DNA of 64,000 nt, from assembly GCF_001306145.1 (NCBI RefSeq), contig NZ_LGKO01000005.1:496001-560000 (forward strand), given 5' to 3'. Within the stretch, counting starts at the first letter, position 1. Every line of letters starts with the position of its first letter. The DNA is from Thermanaerothrix daxensis (GTDB taxonomy: Bacteria; Chloroflexota; Anaerolineae; Anaerolineales; Anaerolineaceae). This document shows positions 1 to 8,027 of this stretch, piece by piece. The notes under the pieces were generated by a model. The model ran no database searches and was not told the origin of the DNA. It was given only the letters and a program-made list of their open reading frames with translations. Position numbers and translations under genes: made by a program.

Positions 1-584
1 TGTTGCTTGAGGTGTTCGATGAGTTCGGGAGTGAAGTGTAGACCGGCGGTAGGGGCAGCGGCTGAACCAGGTTGGCGAGCAAAGACCGTCTGATAGCGTT
101 CGGGGTCGCGCAAGGGTTCGTGAATATACGGGGGGAGTGGCATAAGCCCGATGTGAGGTAAATAGGGTTCAATGGGTTCGCTAAAACGGATCAGACGTCG
201 CGATCCGCCCAAATCGGCTACAACTTCTGCGGTAGGGCCGCCTTCGACTCGGAGACTTAAGAAGGGGCGGATGCGTTTTCCGCCTACCAGGGCCTCCCAG
301 GCCTCTTCGTTCATCTTTTTAAGCAACAGCAGTTCGACCCTCCCCCCGGATGGCTTACGCGCCCAGATGCGGGCAGGAATCACCCGGGTTTCGTTCACCA
401 CCAGCAAGTCTCCGGGGGCAAGATAGCGCCCAATGTCCCAAAAACGGGCATGCTCGAGATCGGGCCGATCTCGCCACATGACCAGCAGGCGGGCGTTGTG
501 GCGCGGTTCAACCGGGGTCTGAGCAATGCGCTCCGGGGGCAGGTCGTAGTCAAAGTCTGAGGTTTTGAGGGGCGATTTCGACAT
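1..584 (-). CDS. queA: tRNA ribosyltransferase-isomerase QueA, partial (C-terminus off the window)
   Basis: QueA transfers and isomerises the ribosyl part of S-adenosylmethionine onto 7-aminomethyl-7-deazaguanine in tRNA, the penultimate step of queuosine synthesis. Reading the minus strand from ATG at 584 gives an open frame of about 194 codons running off the left edge. It shows family landmarks: an N-terminal 'FDYDLPPERIAQ', then 'VVNETRVIPARI', then 'PTAGLHFT' near the edge, the conserved segment of the family. The family is usually about 340 residues, so roughly 150 are missing on the left. The stop of ruvB lies 43 bases upstream of this start on the same strand, so ruvB and queA probably form an operon. 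The family call is firm. Confidence 0.93.
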   Translation of the reverse strand, partial: MSKSPLKTSDFDYDLPPERIAQTPVEPRHNARLLVMWRDRPDLEHARFWDIGRYLAPGDLLVVNETRVIPARIWARKPSGGRVELLLLKKMNEEAWEALVGGKRIRPFLSLRVEGGPTAEVVADLGGSRRLIRFSEPIEPYLPHIGLMPLPPYIHEPLRDPERYQTVFARQPGSAAAPTAGLHFTPELIEHLKQ

Positions 585-627
585 GGGTTAGGTAGTTGTT
601 AGGCATGCATGGACCCGAGTGGTGGTA

Positions 628-1659
628 TCAGGTGAACAGCCGTGGCTGCGAATTTTCTTTCGTATAAGGAATGCCGAGGTGGGCATAAGCCAGGGGAGTA
701 GCAACCCGCCCCTGCGGGGTGCGGTCCAAGAAGCCCAGTTGAAGCAGGTAGGGTTCGACAACGTCCATGATGGTATCGGGTTCCTCGCCGATGGAAGCCG
801 CAATTGTGTTCAACCCCACCGGTCCCCCATTGTATTTCTCAATCACGGTACGCAATACGCGCTGGTCCACATCATCCAGCCCCAGGGGATCCACATTAAG
901 CAGATTTAGCGCCTCGCGTGCGATTTCAGCGGTAATTTGACCCGCCGCACGCACTTGCGCATAATCGCGCACCCGACGTAGCAGTCGCAGGGCCACGCGA
1001 GGTGTGCCACGAGAGCGGCGAGCAATTTCTTCAATTCCTGCGGGGTCCGCCTGAACGCCCAGTAACATGGCAGCACGCGTCAAAATCTGGCTGATGGCTT
1101 CGAGCTCATAGTAATCCAGGCGGTAGACCGCCCCAAAGCGTGCTCGCAGAGGTGCGCTCACCAGGGCCAGACGTGTGGTGGCACCGATCAGGGTGAAGCG
1201 AGGGAGCTTCAGGCGAATGGAACGTGCTGATGGCCCTTTGCCAATGACGATATCTAAAGCAAAGTCCTCCATGGCAGGATAGAGGACTTCCTCAACTGCT
1301 TTACCCAGGCGATGGATCTCGTCAATAAAAAGAATGTCACCGGCGCGGAGGTTGGTCAGAATTGCGGCCAGATCGCCAGCGCGTTCGATGGCTGGTCCCG
1401 CGGTTACTTTAATCTCCACCCCCATCTCGTTGGCCAGGACATGAGAAAGGGTGGTCTTGCCCAGGCCAGGGGGCCCATAAAACAAGACGTGCTCAAGCGG
1501 CTCGCCGCGCTGGCGGGCAGCGGCAATGAGGATGGCAAGATTCTCTTTTAGGGTGTCCTGGCCAATAATATCATCCAAACGCCGTGGACGCAGAGCCTGA
1601 TCCAGGCGGTCATCCGGTCGGCTTTCGGGTTGCACCAGGCGTTGCTTGATCTCGTCCAT
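628..1659 (-). CDS. ruvB: Holliday junction branch-migration helicase RuvB
   Basis: RuvB is the hexameric AAA+ motor that, with RuvA, drives branch migration of Holliday junctions. The 343-residue product has Walker A 'GPPGLGKTT' at about residues 62-70, Walker B 'DEIHRL' at about 113, the sensor 'GATTR', and the C-terminal winged helix ending '[12 protein letters not shown]'. The open frame extends 30 codons further upstream to 1749, but that would overlap the divergent upp start. The internal ATG at 1659 gives the normal 'MDEIKQRLV' beginning and family length, so I chose it. It lies upstream of queA on the same strand, a common bacterial pairing. RuvA and RuvC are not in the window. Confidence 0.95.
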   Translation of the reverse strand: MDEIKQRLVQPESRPDDRLDQALRPRRLDDIIGQDTLKENLAILIAAARQRGEPLEHVLFYGPPGLGKTTLSHVLANEMGVEIKVTAGPAIERAGDLAAILTNLRAGDILFIDEIHRLGKAVEEVLYPAMEDFALDIVIGKGPSARSIRLKLPRFTLIGATTRLALVSAPLRARFGAVYRLDYYELEAISQILTRAAMLLGVQADPAGIEEIARRSRGTPRVALRLLRRVRDYAQVRAAGQITAEIAREALNLLNVDPLGLDDVDQRVLRTVIEKYNGGPVGLNTIAASIGEEPDTIMDVVEPYLLQLGFLDRTPQGRVATPLAYAHLGIPYTKENSQPRLFT

Positions 1660-1668
1660 GTCGGTTTG

Positions 1669-1706
1669 ATTATAACCGCTTTCGGCGGGGCGTTTGAGAT
1701 TATAAT
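1669..1706. promoter_or_regulatory. Divergent promoter region of ruvB and upp
   Basis: The 75-bp gap between the divergent ruvB (start 1659) and upp (start 1735) holds a TATAAT -10 hexamer on each strand: plus strand 1701-1706 toward upp, and minus strand 1674-1669 toward ruvB. No convincing -35 hexamers are visible at 16-18 bp. If the minus-strand -10 is real, the ruvB leader would be very short. This is inference from hexamers only. Confidence 0.4.
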
Positions 1707-1734
1707 AAGCAAAATTTGAGGGAAGGAGCCGCAC

Positions 1735-2361
1735 ATGTCTCTCGTTCACGTCTCAAAGCACCCTCTGGTGGCTCATAAACTAACGAAGTTGCGCTCGGTG
1801 GAGACCGAGCCCAAGCGATTTCGCGAGTTGGTGCGCGAATTGAGCGCGCTACTGGCCTATGAGGCAACAGCGGATCTCTTGACCCGTCCGGTCACAGTGC
1901 AAACGCCCATGGGTGTGGCGCAGGGGGCAGAACTGGTGGATACGATTGGGCTGGTCCCAATCCTGCGTGCCGGGTTGGGGATGGTGGAAGGCGTTTGGGA
2001 ACTCATGCCCACGGCAGAGGTCTGGCATTTGGGAATTTATCGGGACGAAAAGACGCTGAAACCCGTGCAGTACTATAACAAACTGCCCACCGAGCCGCGA
2101 GTGAGTGTGTGCCTGATTCTGGACCCCATGCTGGCCACAGGGGGGTCGGCGATTGCGGCAGTGGATATTCTTAAGCAGTGGGGGGTAAAACGGATCAAGT
2201 TTGTGGGGTTAATCGGCTCACCCGAGGGGATCCAGCGGCTGGAGACTCACCATCCCGATGTGGCCATTCATCTGGCAGCCATTGATGAACGCCTGAACAA
2301 CCAGGGTTATATTGTGCCCGGCCTGGGTGATGCAGGAGATCGTCAATTCGGGACGGGGTAA
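1735..2361 (+). CDS. upp: Uracil phosphoribosyltransferase
   Basis: The enzyme converts uracil and PRPP to UMP in pyrimidine salvage. The 208-residue length is normal. The family signature is seen in the N-terminal '[12 protein letters not shown]', the middle '[13 protein letters not shown]', the PRPP-binding loop '[11 protein letters not shown]', and the C-terminal '[15 protein letters not shown]'. A strong Shine-Dalgarno (GGAAGGAG) lies about 7 bases before the ATG. The gene is divergent from ruvB and convergent with the membrane-protein gene ending at 2419. The call is firm. Confidence 0.97.
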   Translation: MSLVHVSKHPLVAHKLTKLRSVETEPKRFRELVRELSALLAYEATADLLTRPVTVQTPMGVAQGAELVDTIGLVPILRAGLGMVEGVWELMPTAEVWHLGIYRDEKTLKPVQYYNKLPTEPRVSVCLILDPMLATGGSAIAAVDILKQWGVKRIKFVGLIGSPEGIQRLETHHPDVAIHLAAIDERLNNQGYIVPGLGDAGDRQFGTG

Positions 2362-2418
2362 AGCCAACCTGCTTAATCCCCGCTGAGTTTTCACGCCCAT
2401 TGGGGGTGTGTTGGGGAT

Positions 2419-3171
2419 TCACACGCGGAGGGCATGCCGGGCGCGAGCAATCACTCGGTTGAGCCCCCACAGCGGGAGGACCAAAACCAGATGTACCGCC
2501 AGGGCAATTCCCAGAACGAGACCTAGCGTCAAAAGTCCTCGGTTAAGAAGAGGCCACAGCGTAAGAGCCAGCCACTGCTCAGCGCCAGCCAAAATGGCGA
2601 CCAGAACGACGATCCCCAGTACAGTCCCTACAGCCCACCAGGCACGGCGGTCAGCCGCAGAGGGAATCATGGTGCTGCTGATGGCAAAGGTAAGGTAAAA
2701 CCACAACCAGAAATCTGGTTGTTGCGTCAGGGCAAGGGCTTGTTGAGGAAGTGCCTGCCACTCGGCCCGGAGGAAGAGTGGAATCAGGGTTTTAAAGCCG
2801 AGCACATTCAACCCAAGATGAGCGACCAGGAGCGTCCCGGCAAGGAAAGGAGCCGCTCCGATAAGGGCATCGCGCAGAAAATCCGTTGGGGTGGTACGTA
2901 CATACCCCAATTCCAGTTGTCCATCCGGTAACAAGCGCGGCAGGAGCGAAACCCCCTGTACCGGCACGCGCAGTAGCCAGGCCACAAGTGCATGGCTGGT
3001 TTCATGCAAAAGTACTCCTGGAAAAAGCAGGATTGAGAACAGGGCCAGTGCCCAGCCCGGGCGCCCAGTTAGGAGGAAGAAAAACGCCTGCATCTCGTGA
3101 TGAAGCCAACGCTGGATCACGAGCAGCAGGACCAATGAAGAGATAAAAGCGGCTATGCCTTCAAATGCCAA
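2419..3171 (-). CDS. Multi-pass membrane protein with HExxH motif (M50-like)
   Basis: The roughly 250-residue product has about six hydrophobic segments and the sequence 'LLHETSHALVAWLL', a zinc-metallopeptidase-type HExxH placed inside a membrane helix, as in site-2-protease-like and related M50 proteins. No second conserved metal ligand motif (NxxPxxxLDG) is evident, so peptidase activity is uncertain. It starts 8 bases after the tpiA stop. No ATG is available near the natural start, and I propose TTG at 3171, because the frame upstream of that point is only the antisense-frame shadow of tpiA. It is probably co-transcribed with the glycosyltransferase and tpiA. Role unknown. Confidence 0.6.
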   Translation of the reverse strand: MAFEGIAAFISSLVLLLVIQRWLHHEMQAFFFLLTGRPGWALALFSILLFPGVLLHETSHALVAWLLRVPVQGVSLLPRLLPDGQLELGYVRTTPTDFLRDALIGAAPFLAGTLLVAHLGLNVLGFKTLIPLFLRAEWQALPQQALALTQQPDFWLWFYLTFAISSTMIPSAADRRAWWAVGTVLGIVVLVAILAGAEQWLALTLWPLLNRGLLTLGLVLGIALAVHLVLVLPLWGLNRVIARARHALRV

Positions 3172-3178
3172 ACCGTGC

Positions 3179-3937
3179 TTACCCGGCAGCGGCCTCAACA
3201 ATTTTGACGAACTCGGCTGCTTTGAGGCTGGCTCCACCAACCAGGGCACCGTCAATGTGGGGCTGGGAGAAGAATTCAGCGGCATTTGCCGCGGTGACCG
3301 AGCCGCCATAGAGCACTCGCACTGCTTCGGCCACTGCAGGGCCGAACATTCTGGACAAGGTGGGACGAATGACTTCGGCCACCACGCGGTTGGCATCCTG
3401 GCCGCTGGCTGCGCGCCCGGTGCCAATGGCCCAAACTGGTTCGTAGGCAATGACCAGTGCGCTCGCTTGTTCAGGAGTCAGGTCTTTCAGCCCCTGCTCA
3501 ATTTGGCGAGAGACGACCTCAGCGGTGCGGCCAGCCTCGTTTTCGGCCAGGGTTTCACCAATGCAAACAATCGGGGTCAGGGCGTTCGCAAGGGCGGCGC
3601 GCACTTTGCGGTTTACCGTTTCATCGGTTTCCCCAAAGTGGGTACGCCGTTCGGAATGGCCAAGGATCACGTACTGGCAGAACTCCTTAACCATTGCGGG
3701 GGAGATTTCACCCGTGAAAGCCCCGGCTGCTTCCCAATGCATGTTCTGAGCTCCCAACCCGATTTCGGTACCGCTCAGCATGGCGGCTATGGCCATCAAA
3801 CTGGTGAAGGGAGGGCAGAGGACACGCTCCACTTCACTGACTGCCTGCAATCCCGGCAGCATCTCAGAGACCAGGGCACGGGCTTGCTCAACGGTCTTGT
3901 TCATTTTCCAATTGCCGGCAACTAGAGGTTTACGCAT
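3179..3937 (-). CDS. tpiA: Triosephosphate isomerase (internal start within the GT2 frame)
   Basis: TpiA interconverts dihydroxyacetone phosphate and glyceraldehyde-3-phosphate in glycolysis. The 252-residue domain is complete: 'GNWKMNK' (catalytic Lys), 'GHSERR' (catalytic His), 'AYEPVWAIGTG' (catalytic Glu and flexible loop) and 'YGGSV' (phosphate binding). The ATG at 3937 is preceded by AGGAG about 8 bases upstream, a good ribosome site, so free TpiA is very likely produced even though the same frame is open from the glycosyltransferase upstream. A membrane protein gene follows 8 bases downstream. Confidence 0.95.
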   Translation of the reverse strand: MRKPLVAGNWKMNKTVEQARALVSEMLPGLQAVSEVERVLCPPFTSLMAIAAMLSGTEIGLGAQNMHWEAAGAFTGEISPAMVKEFCQYVILGHSERRTHFGETDETVNRKVRAALANALTPIVCIGETLAENEAGRTAEVVSRQIEQGLKDLTPEQASALVIAYEPVWAIGTGRAASGQDANRVVAEVIRPTLSRMFGPAVAEAVRVLYGGSVTAANAAEFFSQPHIDGALVGGASLKAAEFVKIVEAAAG

Positions 3938-5482
3938 GGTGGCATCTCCTGAAGGGAATAGTAAGGTCATTTGGTTAAGGGAAGAGAAATGGTGATGCGT
4001 GGACGAAGGGGTTGAGGAGACCGGTTGAGGTTCTTCTAAGAAGGCTCCCTGGGAGGTCAGCAGGAAGGCGGTGAAACCCAGAAATACCCAGGGCAACAGA
4101 GGTGCCTGAGCATGACGAGCCAAAAGCAAAGCAGAGCACAGAAGGTAAAGGCTCATTGCCTTTTCACCCCATTCCAAATAATTATAGGGGTTTTTAGCCG
4201 ACCGCGGCGAATGAGTGGCCGAGAATCCTTGATTCAAGGTCTTAGGCGTGCGATCAAATACCCCACCTTCGTGGAAAAGACCATCGAGGGCACCGACTGC
4301 ACAGGTCAGGCTGATCCCGATTCCCAGCAAAGCCATTCCGGGCAGTAATTTGAGGCGCTGCTGCCAGGTGGAATGGGTCTCGGTCTGGGCTGTCAGGTAT
4401 TCTACGGCAAGGCCGAGGCCGCCCAGCGCGCTCCAGAAGAAGAAATTGAAGTAAGAAGGGGACCACACTCCCAGAGGTAGGATGAGCGCAAATGCCAGCA
4501 CTGCAAAGGGAAAAGGCACGTACATTGAAAGATGCAGCAGCCCCTCTAGGCGGATCCGCCAGGGTAATGGGGCGCGCCACAAACGTGTTGCGAGTTTGCG
4601 CAACGTTTGGACACTTCCTTTTGCCCAACGATATTGCTGTCGCCGCAGTGCGGTCAGAGTCTCGGGGACCTCGGCTTGGACCGTGACATCGGGGAGATAG
4701 ACCCCCTTCCAGCCCAGCAGTTGGGCCCGGTAAGCAAGGTCCAGATCCTCGGTGAGGGTATCCCATTGCCAACCCCCGGAGGCCACAATACAAGTACGCC
4801 GCCAGATCCCTCCCGAGCCATCAAAACCGATGAAAAATCCGCCAGCAGCCCGACCGCCTTGTTCGACAATGGCGTGTCCGTCCATGGCCAGGGCAAGCAG
4901 GCGGGCAAGGAGGTTTGTGTGGGCGTTGTAGTGGACCCATCGCGTCTGGACAAAACCTATCTGGGGATCTTGAAAAACGGGGACAACGCGTTTGAGCCAG
5001 TTGCGGGGAGGGATGAAGTCGGCGTCGAAGATGGCAATTAGTTCGCCGGTGGCTGTTTCCAGGCCGGAGGCCAGATTGCCTGCTTTGTAGCCCTGGCGGT
5101 TGATGCGATGGCGGTAGACGATTTCAAATCCCTCGCGTCGATATCGTTCGACTAGCGTCTGTGCCAGTATCGAGGTCTCGTCGGTCGAATCATCCAGGAC
5201 CTGAATTTCCAGGCGATCGCGGGGATAGTCCAGGCGGGTCACGGCGTGGAGGAGGCGGGTGATCAATTGGCCCTCGTTATAGATAGGAAGCTGAATGGTA
5301 ACGCGAGGCCACGAGGGAGGGGGAATGAAGTCCGATGAGCGGGGGAGGCGGTGACGAAAGCGCAGATACGTGTAAGCGAGGAAGAGGCTATTCAGCCCAG
5401 GGAGAAGGACCATGAGCATGCATAGGGCATACAGGATTTTAAGGACAATCAAGAAAGTTTCCCAGGCAACTGCATTGGTCAT
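3179..5482 (-). CDS. Processive family-2 glycosyltransferase reading in frame into triosephosphate isomerase
   Basis: Residues 1-480 are a cellulose-synthase-like GT2: an N-terminal membrane helix, a GT-A domain with 'DDSTDE', the metal-binding 'FDADF', the acceptor-site 'TEDLDLAYR', a QxxRW motif ('QQYRWAKG'), then several C-terminal membrane helices. Such enzymes extend a polysaccharide at the membrane. After a Ser/Thr/His-rich linker (about 480-515), the frame continues without a stop into a complete TpiA from residue 516. The start ATG at 5482 has a weak AAGGGA ribosome site; an upstream alternative start at 5518 would add 12 residues. Whether a 767-residue fusion is made, or a translation break occurs at the internal tpiA start, cannot be told from sequence. 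See the separate tpiA entry. Confidence 0.75.
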   Translation of the reverse strand: MTNAVAWETFLIVLKILYALCMLMVLLPGLNSLFLAYTYLRFRHRLPRSSDFIPPPSWPRVTIQLPIYNEGQLITRLLHAVTRLDYPRDRLEIQVLDDSTDETSILAQTLVERYRREGFEIVYRHRINRQGYKAGNLASGLETATGELIAIFDADFIPPRNWLKRVVPVFQDPQIGFVQTRWVHYNAHTNLLARLLALAMDGHAIVEQGGRAAGGFFIGFDGSGGIWRRTCIVASGGWQWDTLTEDLDLAYRAQLLGWKGVYLPDVTVQAEVPETLTALRRQQYRWAKGSVQTLRKLATRLWRAPLPWRIRLEGLLHLSMYVPFPFAVLAFALILPLGVWSPSYFNFFFWSALGGLGLAVEYLTAQTETHSTWQQRLKLLPGMALLGIGISLTCAVGALDGLFHEGGVFDRTPKTLNQGFSATHSPRSAKNPYNYLEWGEKAMSLYLLCSALLLARHAQAPLLPWVFLGFTAFLLTSQGAFLEEPQPVSSTPSSTHHHFSSLNQMTLLFPSGDATMRKPLVAGNWKMNKTVEQARALVSEMLPGLQAVSEVERVLCPPFTSLMAIAAMLSGTEIGLGAQNMHWEAAGAFTGEISPAMVKEFCQYVILGHSERRTHFGETDETVNRKVRAALANALTPIVCIGETLAENEAGRTAEVVSRQIEQGLKDLTPEQASALVIAYEPVWAIGTGRAASGQDANRVVAEVIRPTLSRMFGPAVAEAVRVLYGGSVTAANAAEFFSQPHIDGALVGGASLKAAEFVKIVEAAAG

Positions 5483-5595
5483 GGCACATCCCTTGATGCG
5501 GGCTACAGGGCTTTGCAAGCGCTAATTCTACCACCATTGGGCTTGTAGTTATGTGGGTTTGAGCAGATAGAGAGGGTAAAAGAGGTCAGGGTTAC

Positions 5596-5624
5596 TTGTC
5601 GAACCGGTTGGGTTGTGTTAAAAT
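5596..5624 (+). promoter_or_regulatory. Sigma70-type promoter of tRNA-His
   Basis: TTGTCG (5596-5601), a 17-bp spacer and TAAAAT (5619-5624) lie 15 bp before the mature tRNA-His 5' end, which is the expected geometry. Confidence 0.6.
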
Positions 5625-5639
5625 CATAAGCGCAATACG

Positions 5640-5711
5640 GTGGCTGTAGCTCAAAGGCAGAGCACCTGACTGTGGATCAGGTGGTTGTGGGTTCGACCCC
5701 CATCAGCCACC
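5640..5711 (+). tRNA. tRNA-His (anticodon GTG)
   Basis: The 72-nt cloverleaf has acceptor arms GTGGCTG/CAGCCAC, the D-arm 'TAGCTCAAAGGCAGAGCA', an anticodon stem CCTGA/TCAGG with loop CTGTGGA (anticodon GTG), and a T-loop 'GGTTCGACC'. The extra base before position 1 is G (5639) and the discriminator is C (5711), as histidyl-tRNA synthetase requires. CCA is not encoded. The cas locus begins about 400 bp downstream. Confidence 0.96.
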
Positions 5712-5968
5712 CCTGTTTTTAAGGGGAAAGACAAACGTCAGCACCGATCCTAAGCGTTCTGAAGTCACGATGATAGTGCCCATCAGTGTGCCTGCTCAGA
5801 TTGAGCAGGAAATTCAGATGGCATTGCAAAGAGATGAGAGCGATGTCTCTTGCTTACCGTTATCCTATTAGAGCACTACGGTAAGTTTTAATCCGCGCCA
5901 GGGCGGAGGATGAACTCATGACCAGAAAAGAGACGCGCTGAAAGCCCTCTCAATTCTAAAAACTCTTT
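5712..5968. other. Intergenic stretch between tRNA-His and the cas locus
   Basis: No convincing gene. A 33-codon plus-strand frame starts at ATG 5770 ('MIVPISVPAQIEQEI') and ends at a TAG near 5871; it could be a remnant of a small antitoxin-like protein, but there is no ribosome site and I cannot support it. I saw no repeat units that would suggest a CRISPR leader or array. Confidence 0.4.
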
Positions 5969-5999
5969 AGCCCTTTTGAGGGCTCTTAAGCCCCGTTTT
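5969..5999 (+). terminator. Overlapping hairpins before the cas promoter
   Basis: Two mutually exclusive stems share bases: AGCCCT-TTTG-AGGGCT (5969-5984), and GGGCT-CTTA-AGCCC (5980-5993) followed by C, G and TTTT. The second looks like a weak intrinsic terminator for transcription coming from the tRNA-His side, insulating the cas promoter that follows. Confidence 0.45.
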
Positions 6000-6001
6000 A
6001 T

Positions 6002-6030
6002 TTGTATTTGGTTAGGCGATTGTTTATAAT
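6002..6030 (+). promoter_or_regulatory. Promoter of the CARF-HTH regulator / cas locus
   Basis: TTGTAT (6002-6007), exactly 17 bp, then a perfect TATAAT (6025-6030). The predicted transcript starts near 6037, leaving a 75-nt leader before the regulator ATG at 6112. It is the best promoter in the first 7 kb, and the cas genes lie downstream on the same strand. Confidence 0.65.
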
Positions 6031-6111
6031 GAGAATTGTTGATGGGGGACGATGGGTAGAGGGGTATAAGTTTAGTGTTATCTGCTTTCTCTGTAGGGGT
6101 GAGAGGTGCCA

Positions 6112-6987
6112 ATGAACGTTAGTGAAGGGTTTGCTAAGGAATTTTTCATCGCTATGTTGGGCACTGAGCCTCAAGGGGTGACCTGGCTGCTGGATTGGCT
6201 GTTAGCCCAGGGCTTTCCAATCAAAGAGGTACTCGTTCTTCACACTCAGGGGGAAGTTGTTCAGCCCGGACTTGAAAAATTAGATGCTGAGTTTTTACGG
6301 AGTTATCCCCACCTTCATTATCGTCGCGAGGCGGTGGTCGGAGATGATGGCCCTCTCCGGGATATTGCTTCGGAGAAAGATGCTTGGGCTTTCTTAAAAG
6401 CCATCTACCGGGCGATTCGGCGGGCACAACAGGCCGGATACAGTATCCACTTAAGTCTGACGGGAGGGCGAAAAACCATGGCCGTATATGCTATGGTTGC
6501 AGCCCAGTTGCTTTTTGGCGAAAAAGATCGCGCCTGGCATATGATCTCAGAAATTCAGTGGTCGGGCACCGAAAAACGTATGCATGCTTTGCCTTCCGAT
6601 CGCTTTCAGGTGGTTCCTGTACCGGTTCTACGCTGGAGCGATTCGGCCATTGCTCGGCTGCTTCTCTCGGAGGTAGACGACCCATGGGAAGCCATTCGCC
6701 GTCAACAGCGTTTTACTACCCAGGAGGCTTTACGTCGGCGCAGAGAGTTTTGGAATTACCGACTGACCCCTGCCCAGAGGCAGGTCGCCGAACTACTCGT
6801 CCGCGAAGGATTGGATAACGCGGCTATTGCTCGCCGATTGGGGAAAAGCGAGCATACCGTTGCCAATCAACTCACCCAAATTTACCGCGCCTTCGAAGAA
6901 TGGCAGGGGGAACGCGGAATCGTAGGGATGGCCAATCGGGCTGCTTTCGTTGCCGAGTTTGCTCCTCTGTTTGAAAAAGAGCGTTGA
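6112..6987 (+). CDS. CARF-domain protein with C-terminal LuxR-type HTH
   Basis: The 291-residue product has two parts. Residues 1-200 resemble CRISPR-associated Rossmann-fold (CARF) proteins, in particular the NE0113-type family: an early 'LGTEPQGVTWLLDWL' strand-loop and the ligand-loop motif 'LSLTGGRKTM' at about 113. Residues 217-270 form a LuxR/GerE-type helix-turn-helix ('LTPAQRQVAELL...NAAIARRLGKSEHTVANQL'). The inference is a transcription regulator whose DNA binding responds to cyclic oligoadenylate made by the Cas10 encoded 1.9 kb downstream. No nuclease or HEPN motif (RxxxxH) is visible. ATG 6112 is preferred over GTG 6106 because the GAGAGG ribosome site overlaps the latter. A 20-bp inverted repeat follows the gene. 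Confidence 0.75.
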   Translation: MNVSEGFAKEFFIAMLGTEPQGVTWLLDWLLAQGFPIKEVLVLHTQGEVVQPGLEKLDAEFLRSYPHLHYRREAVVGDDGPLRDIASEKDAWAFLKAIYRAIRRAQQAGYSIHLSLTGGRKTMAVYAMVAAQLLFGEKDRAWHMISEIQWSGTEKRMHALPSDRFQVVPVPVLRWSDSAIARLLLSEVDDPWEAIRRQQRFTTQEALRRRREFWNYRLTPAQRQVAELLVREGLDNAAIARRLGKSEHTVANQLTQIYRAFEEWQGERGIVGMANRAAFVAEFAPLFEKER

Positions 6988-6993
6988 GGATCA

Positions 6994-7013
6994 AATGGGA
7001 AGAAATTCCCATT
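6994..7013. promoter_or_regulatory. Perfect 8-bp inverted repeat before cmr1 (candidate operator)
   Basis: AATGGGAA, 4 bases, TTCCCATT: a 20-bp dyad between the regulator stop (6987) and cmr1 (7095). LuxR-type HTH dimers commonly bind dyads of about this size, so it is a candidate site for the adjacent CARF-HTH protein. A weak hairpin role is the alternative; no T-run follows. A 10-bp palindrome CCTATATAGG at 7059-7068 lies further downstream and could overlap a -10 element. Confidence 0.45.
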
Positions 7014-7094
7014 CAAAACGGGAAGTGTCAGCGATGACAAATGTGAAAAACGACTTAACCTATATAGGAGGAGCGTTCGTAGAAAGGAGAAACC

Positions 7095-8027
7095 ATGAGT
7101 GAGTGGATGCAGAGTGTGACGGTAGAAGTGAAAACGGTAACCCCCCTCTTTTTGGGTGGGGCGGACCCTCATGGCCAGCCGGAACTGCGTCCACCCGCCT
7201 TTCGCGGGGCGATGCGCTACTGGTACCGCGCTGTCCTTGGGGGAGTGATTGGAGATCAAGATCTAAAGAGCCTGAGGAAATTAGAGCAAGAAGTTTTTGG
7301 AGATACCGAGCGCGGTTCTCCCTTCTCGATTCAGATCCAGCAAGTTCCCCTTAAGACAGAACGCAAGCCCATTCTACCTCATAAAACCTCTTCAGGGAGC
7401 CGAATGGCTTTCAGTGAAGGCCAACAATTTCAGGTGATCCTCAGAACCTCTCGTCCGGTGGACCCACTGGTTTGGGTCAACATGTGTATGGCATTCAACC
7501 TTGCCATCTGGCTGGGCGGGCTGGGACTGCGTTCGCGGAGGGGGGCAGGAAGCCTGCAGGTCATTGGAAGTAGCGATCCATCCCTAATTCCGATTTTTCC
7601 TACGAAGACGGAGGAGATTCGTAAGTATATTGAGAGGATCCTGCGCTCTGCCCTCAAGCAGGCGAAGTCATTGGCTGAACAGAAGGGAGTTTCCTCATCC
7701 TCTGCTCTGCCTTTGCCGCCAACTCAGTTTCCCTGCGCCGCAAAAGGTGCAGAGATTCGTCTGGTGAAAGAATGGGCGGTTTCTCCTCAAGAAGCGCTTG
7801 CCAAACTAATGCGCAAAATGCCTAAAATCGTTGCGCTGGGGGGAATCTCGCCCCGTCAGGGATCGCCACTCTGGGCGCACCTTTTTTATACCCCCAATCA
7901 ATATCACTTACTGCTCACGCTCTTGCCCTCACGGCTAGCATCCGGAAGTCATGATTACAGGGAAGTGGCTAAGGTGCTCCAGTCTTTTGGTGGGGAAACC
8001 ATTGAGATAAAGGGGTGGAACGTATGA
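7095..8027 (+). CDS. cmr1: Type III-B RAMP protein Cmr1
   Basis: Cmr1 is the cap subunit of the Cmr complex and contacts the 3' part of the target RNA. The 310-residue product opens with the RAMP strand 'VTVEVKTVTPLFLGGAD', followed by 'LRPPAFRGAMRYWYRAVLGG', the classic Cmr1 helix, and a glycine-rich segment 'GLGLRSRRGAGSLQV' characteristic of RAMPs. The ATG has AGGAG about 6 bases upstream. Its stop overlaps the cmr2 ATG at 8024, indicating coupled translation. It opens the cmr1-2-3-4-5-6 run. Confidence 0.92.
   Translation: MSEWMQSVTVEVKTVTPLFLGGADPHGQPELRPPAFRGAMRYWYRAVLGGVIGDQDLKSLRKLEQEVFGDTERGSPFSIQIQQVPLKTERKPILPHKTSSGSRMAFSEGQQFQVILRTSRPVDPLVWVNMCMAFNLAIWLGGLGLRSRRGAGSLQVIGSSDPSLIPIFPTKTEEIRKYIERILRSALKQAKSLAEQKGVSSSSALPLPPTQFPCAAKGAEIRLVKEWAVSPQEALAKLMRKMPKIVALGGISPRQGSPLWAHLFYTPNQYHLLLTLLPSRLASGSHDYREVAKVLQSFGGETIEIKGWNV

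Noticed and set aside
1660-1749. Longer RuvB with 30 extra N-terminal residues
   Set aside because: It would overlap the divergent upp start; the internal ATG gives the standard protein.
3155-3925. 256-codon plus-strand frame opposite tpiA
   Set aside because: It is the antisense shadow of the well-conserved tpiA gene.
5888-6112. Minus-strand 74-codon frame upstream of the cas locus
   Set aside because: It covers the cas promoter and hairpins antisense, has no family resemblance and no ribosome site.
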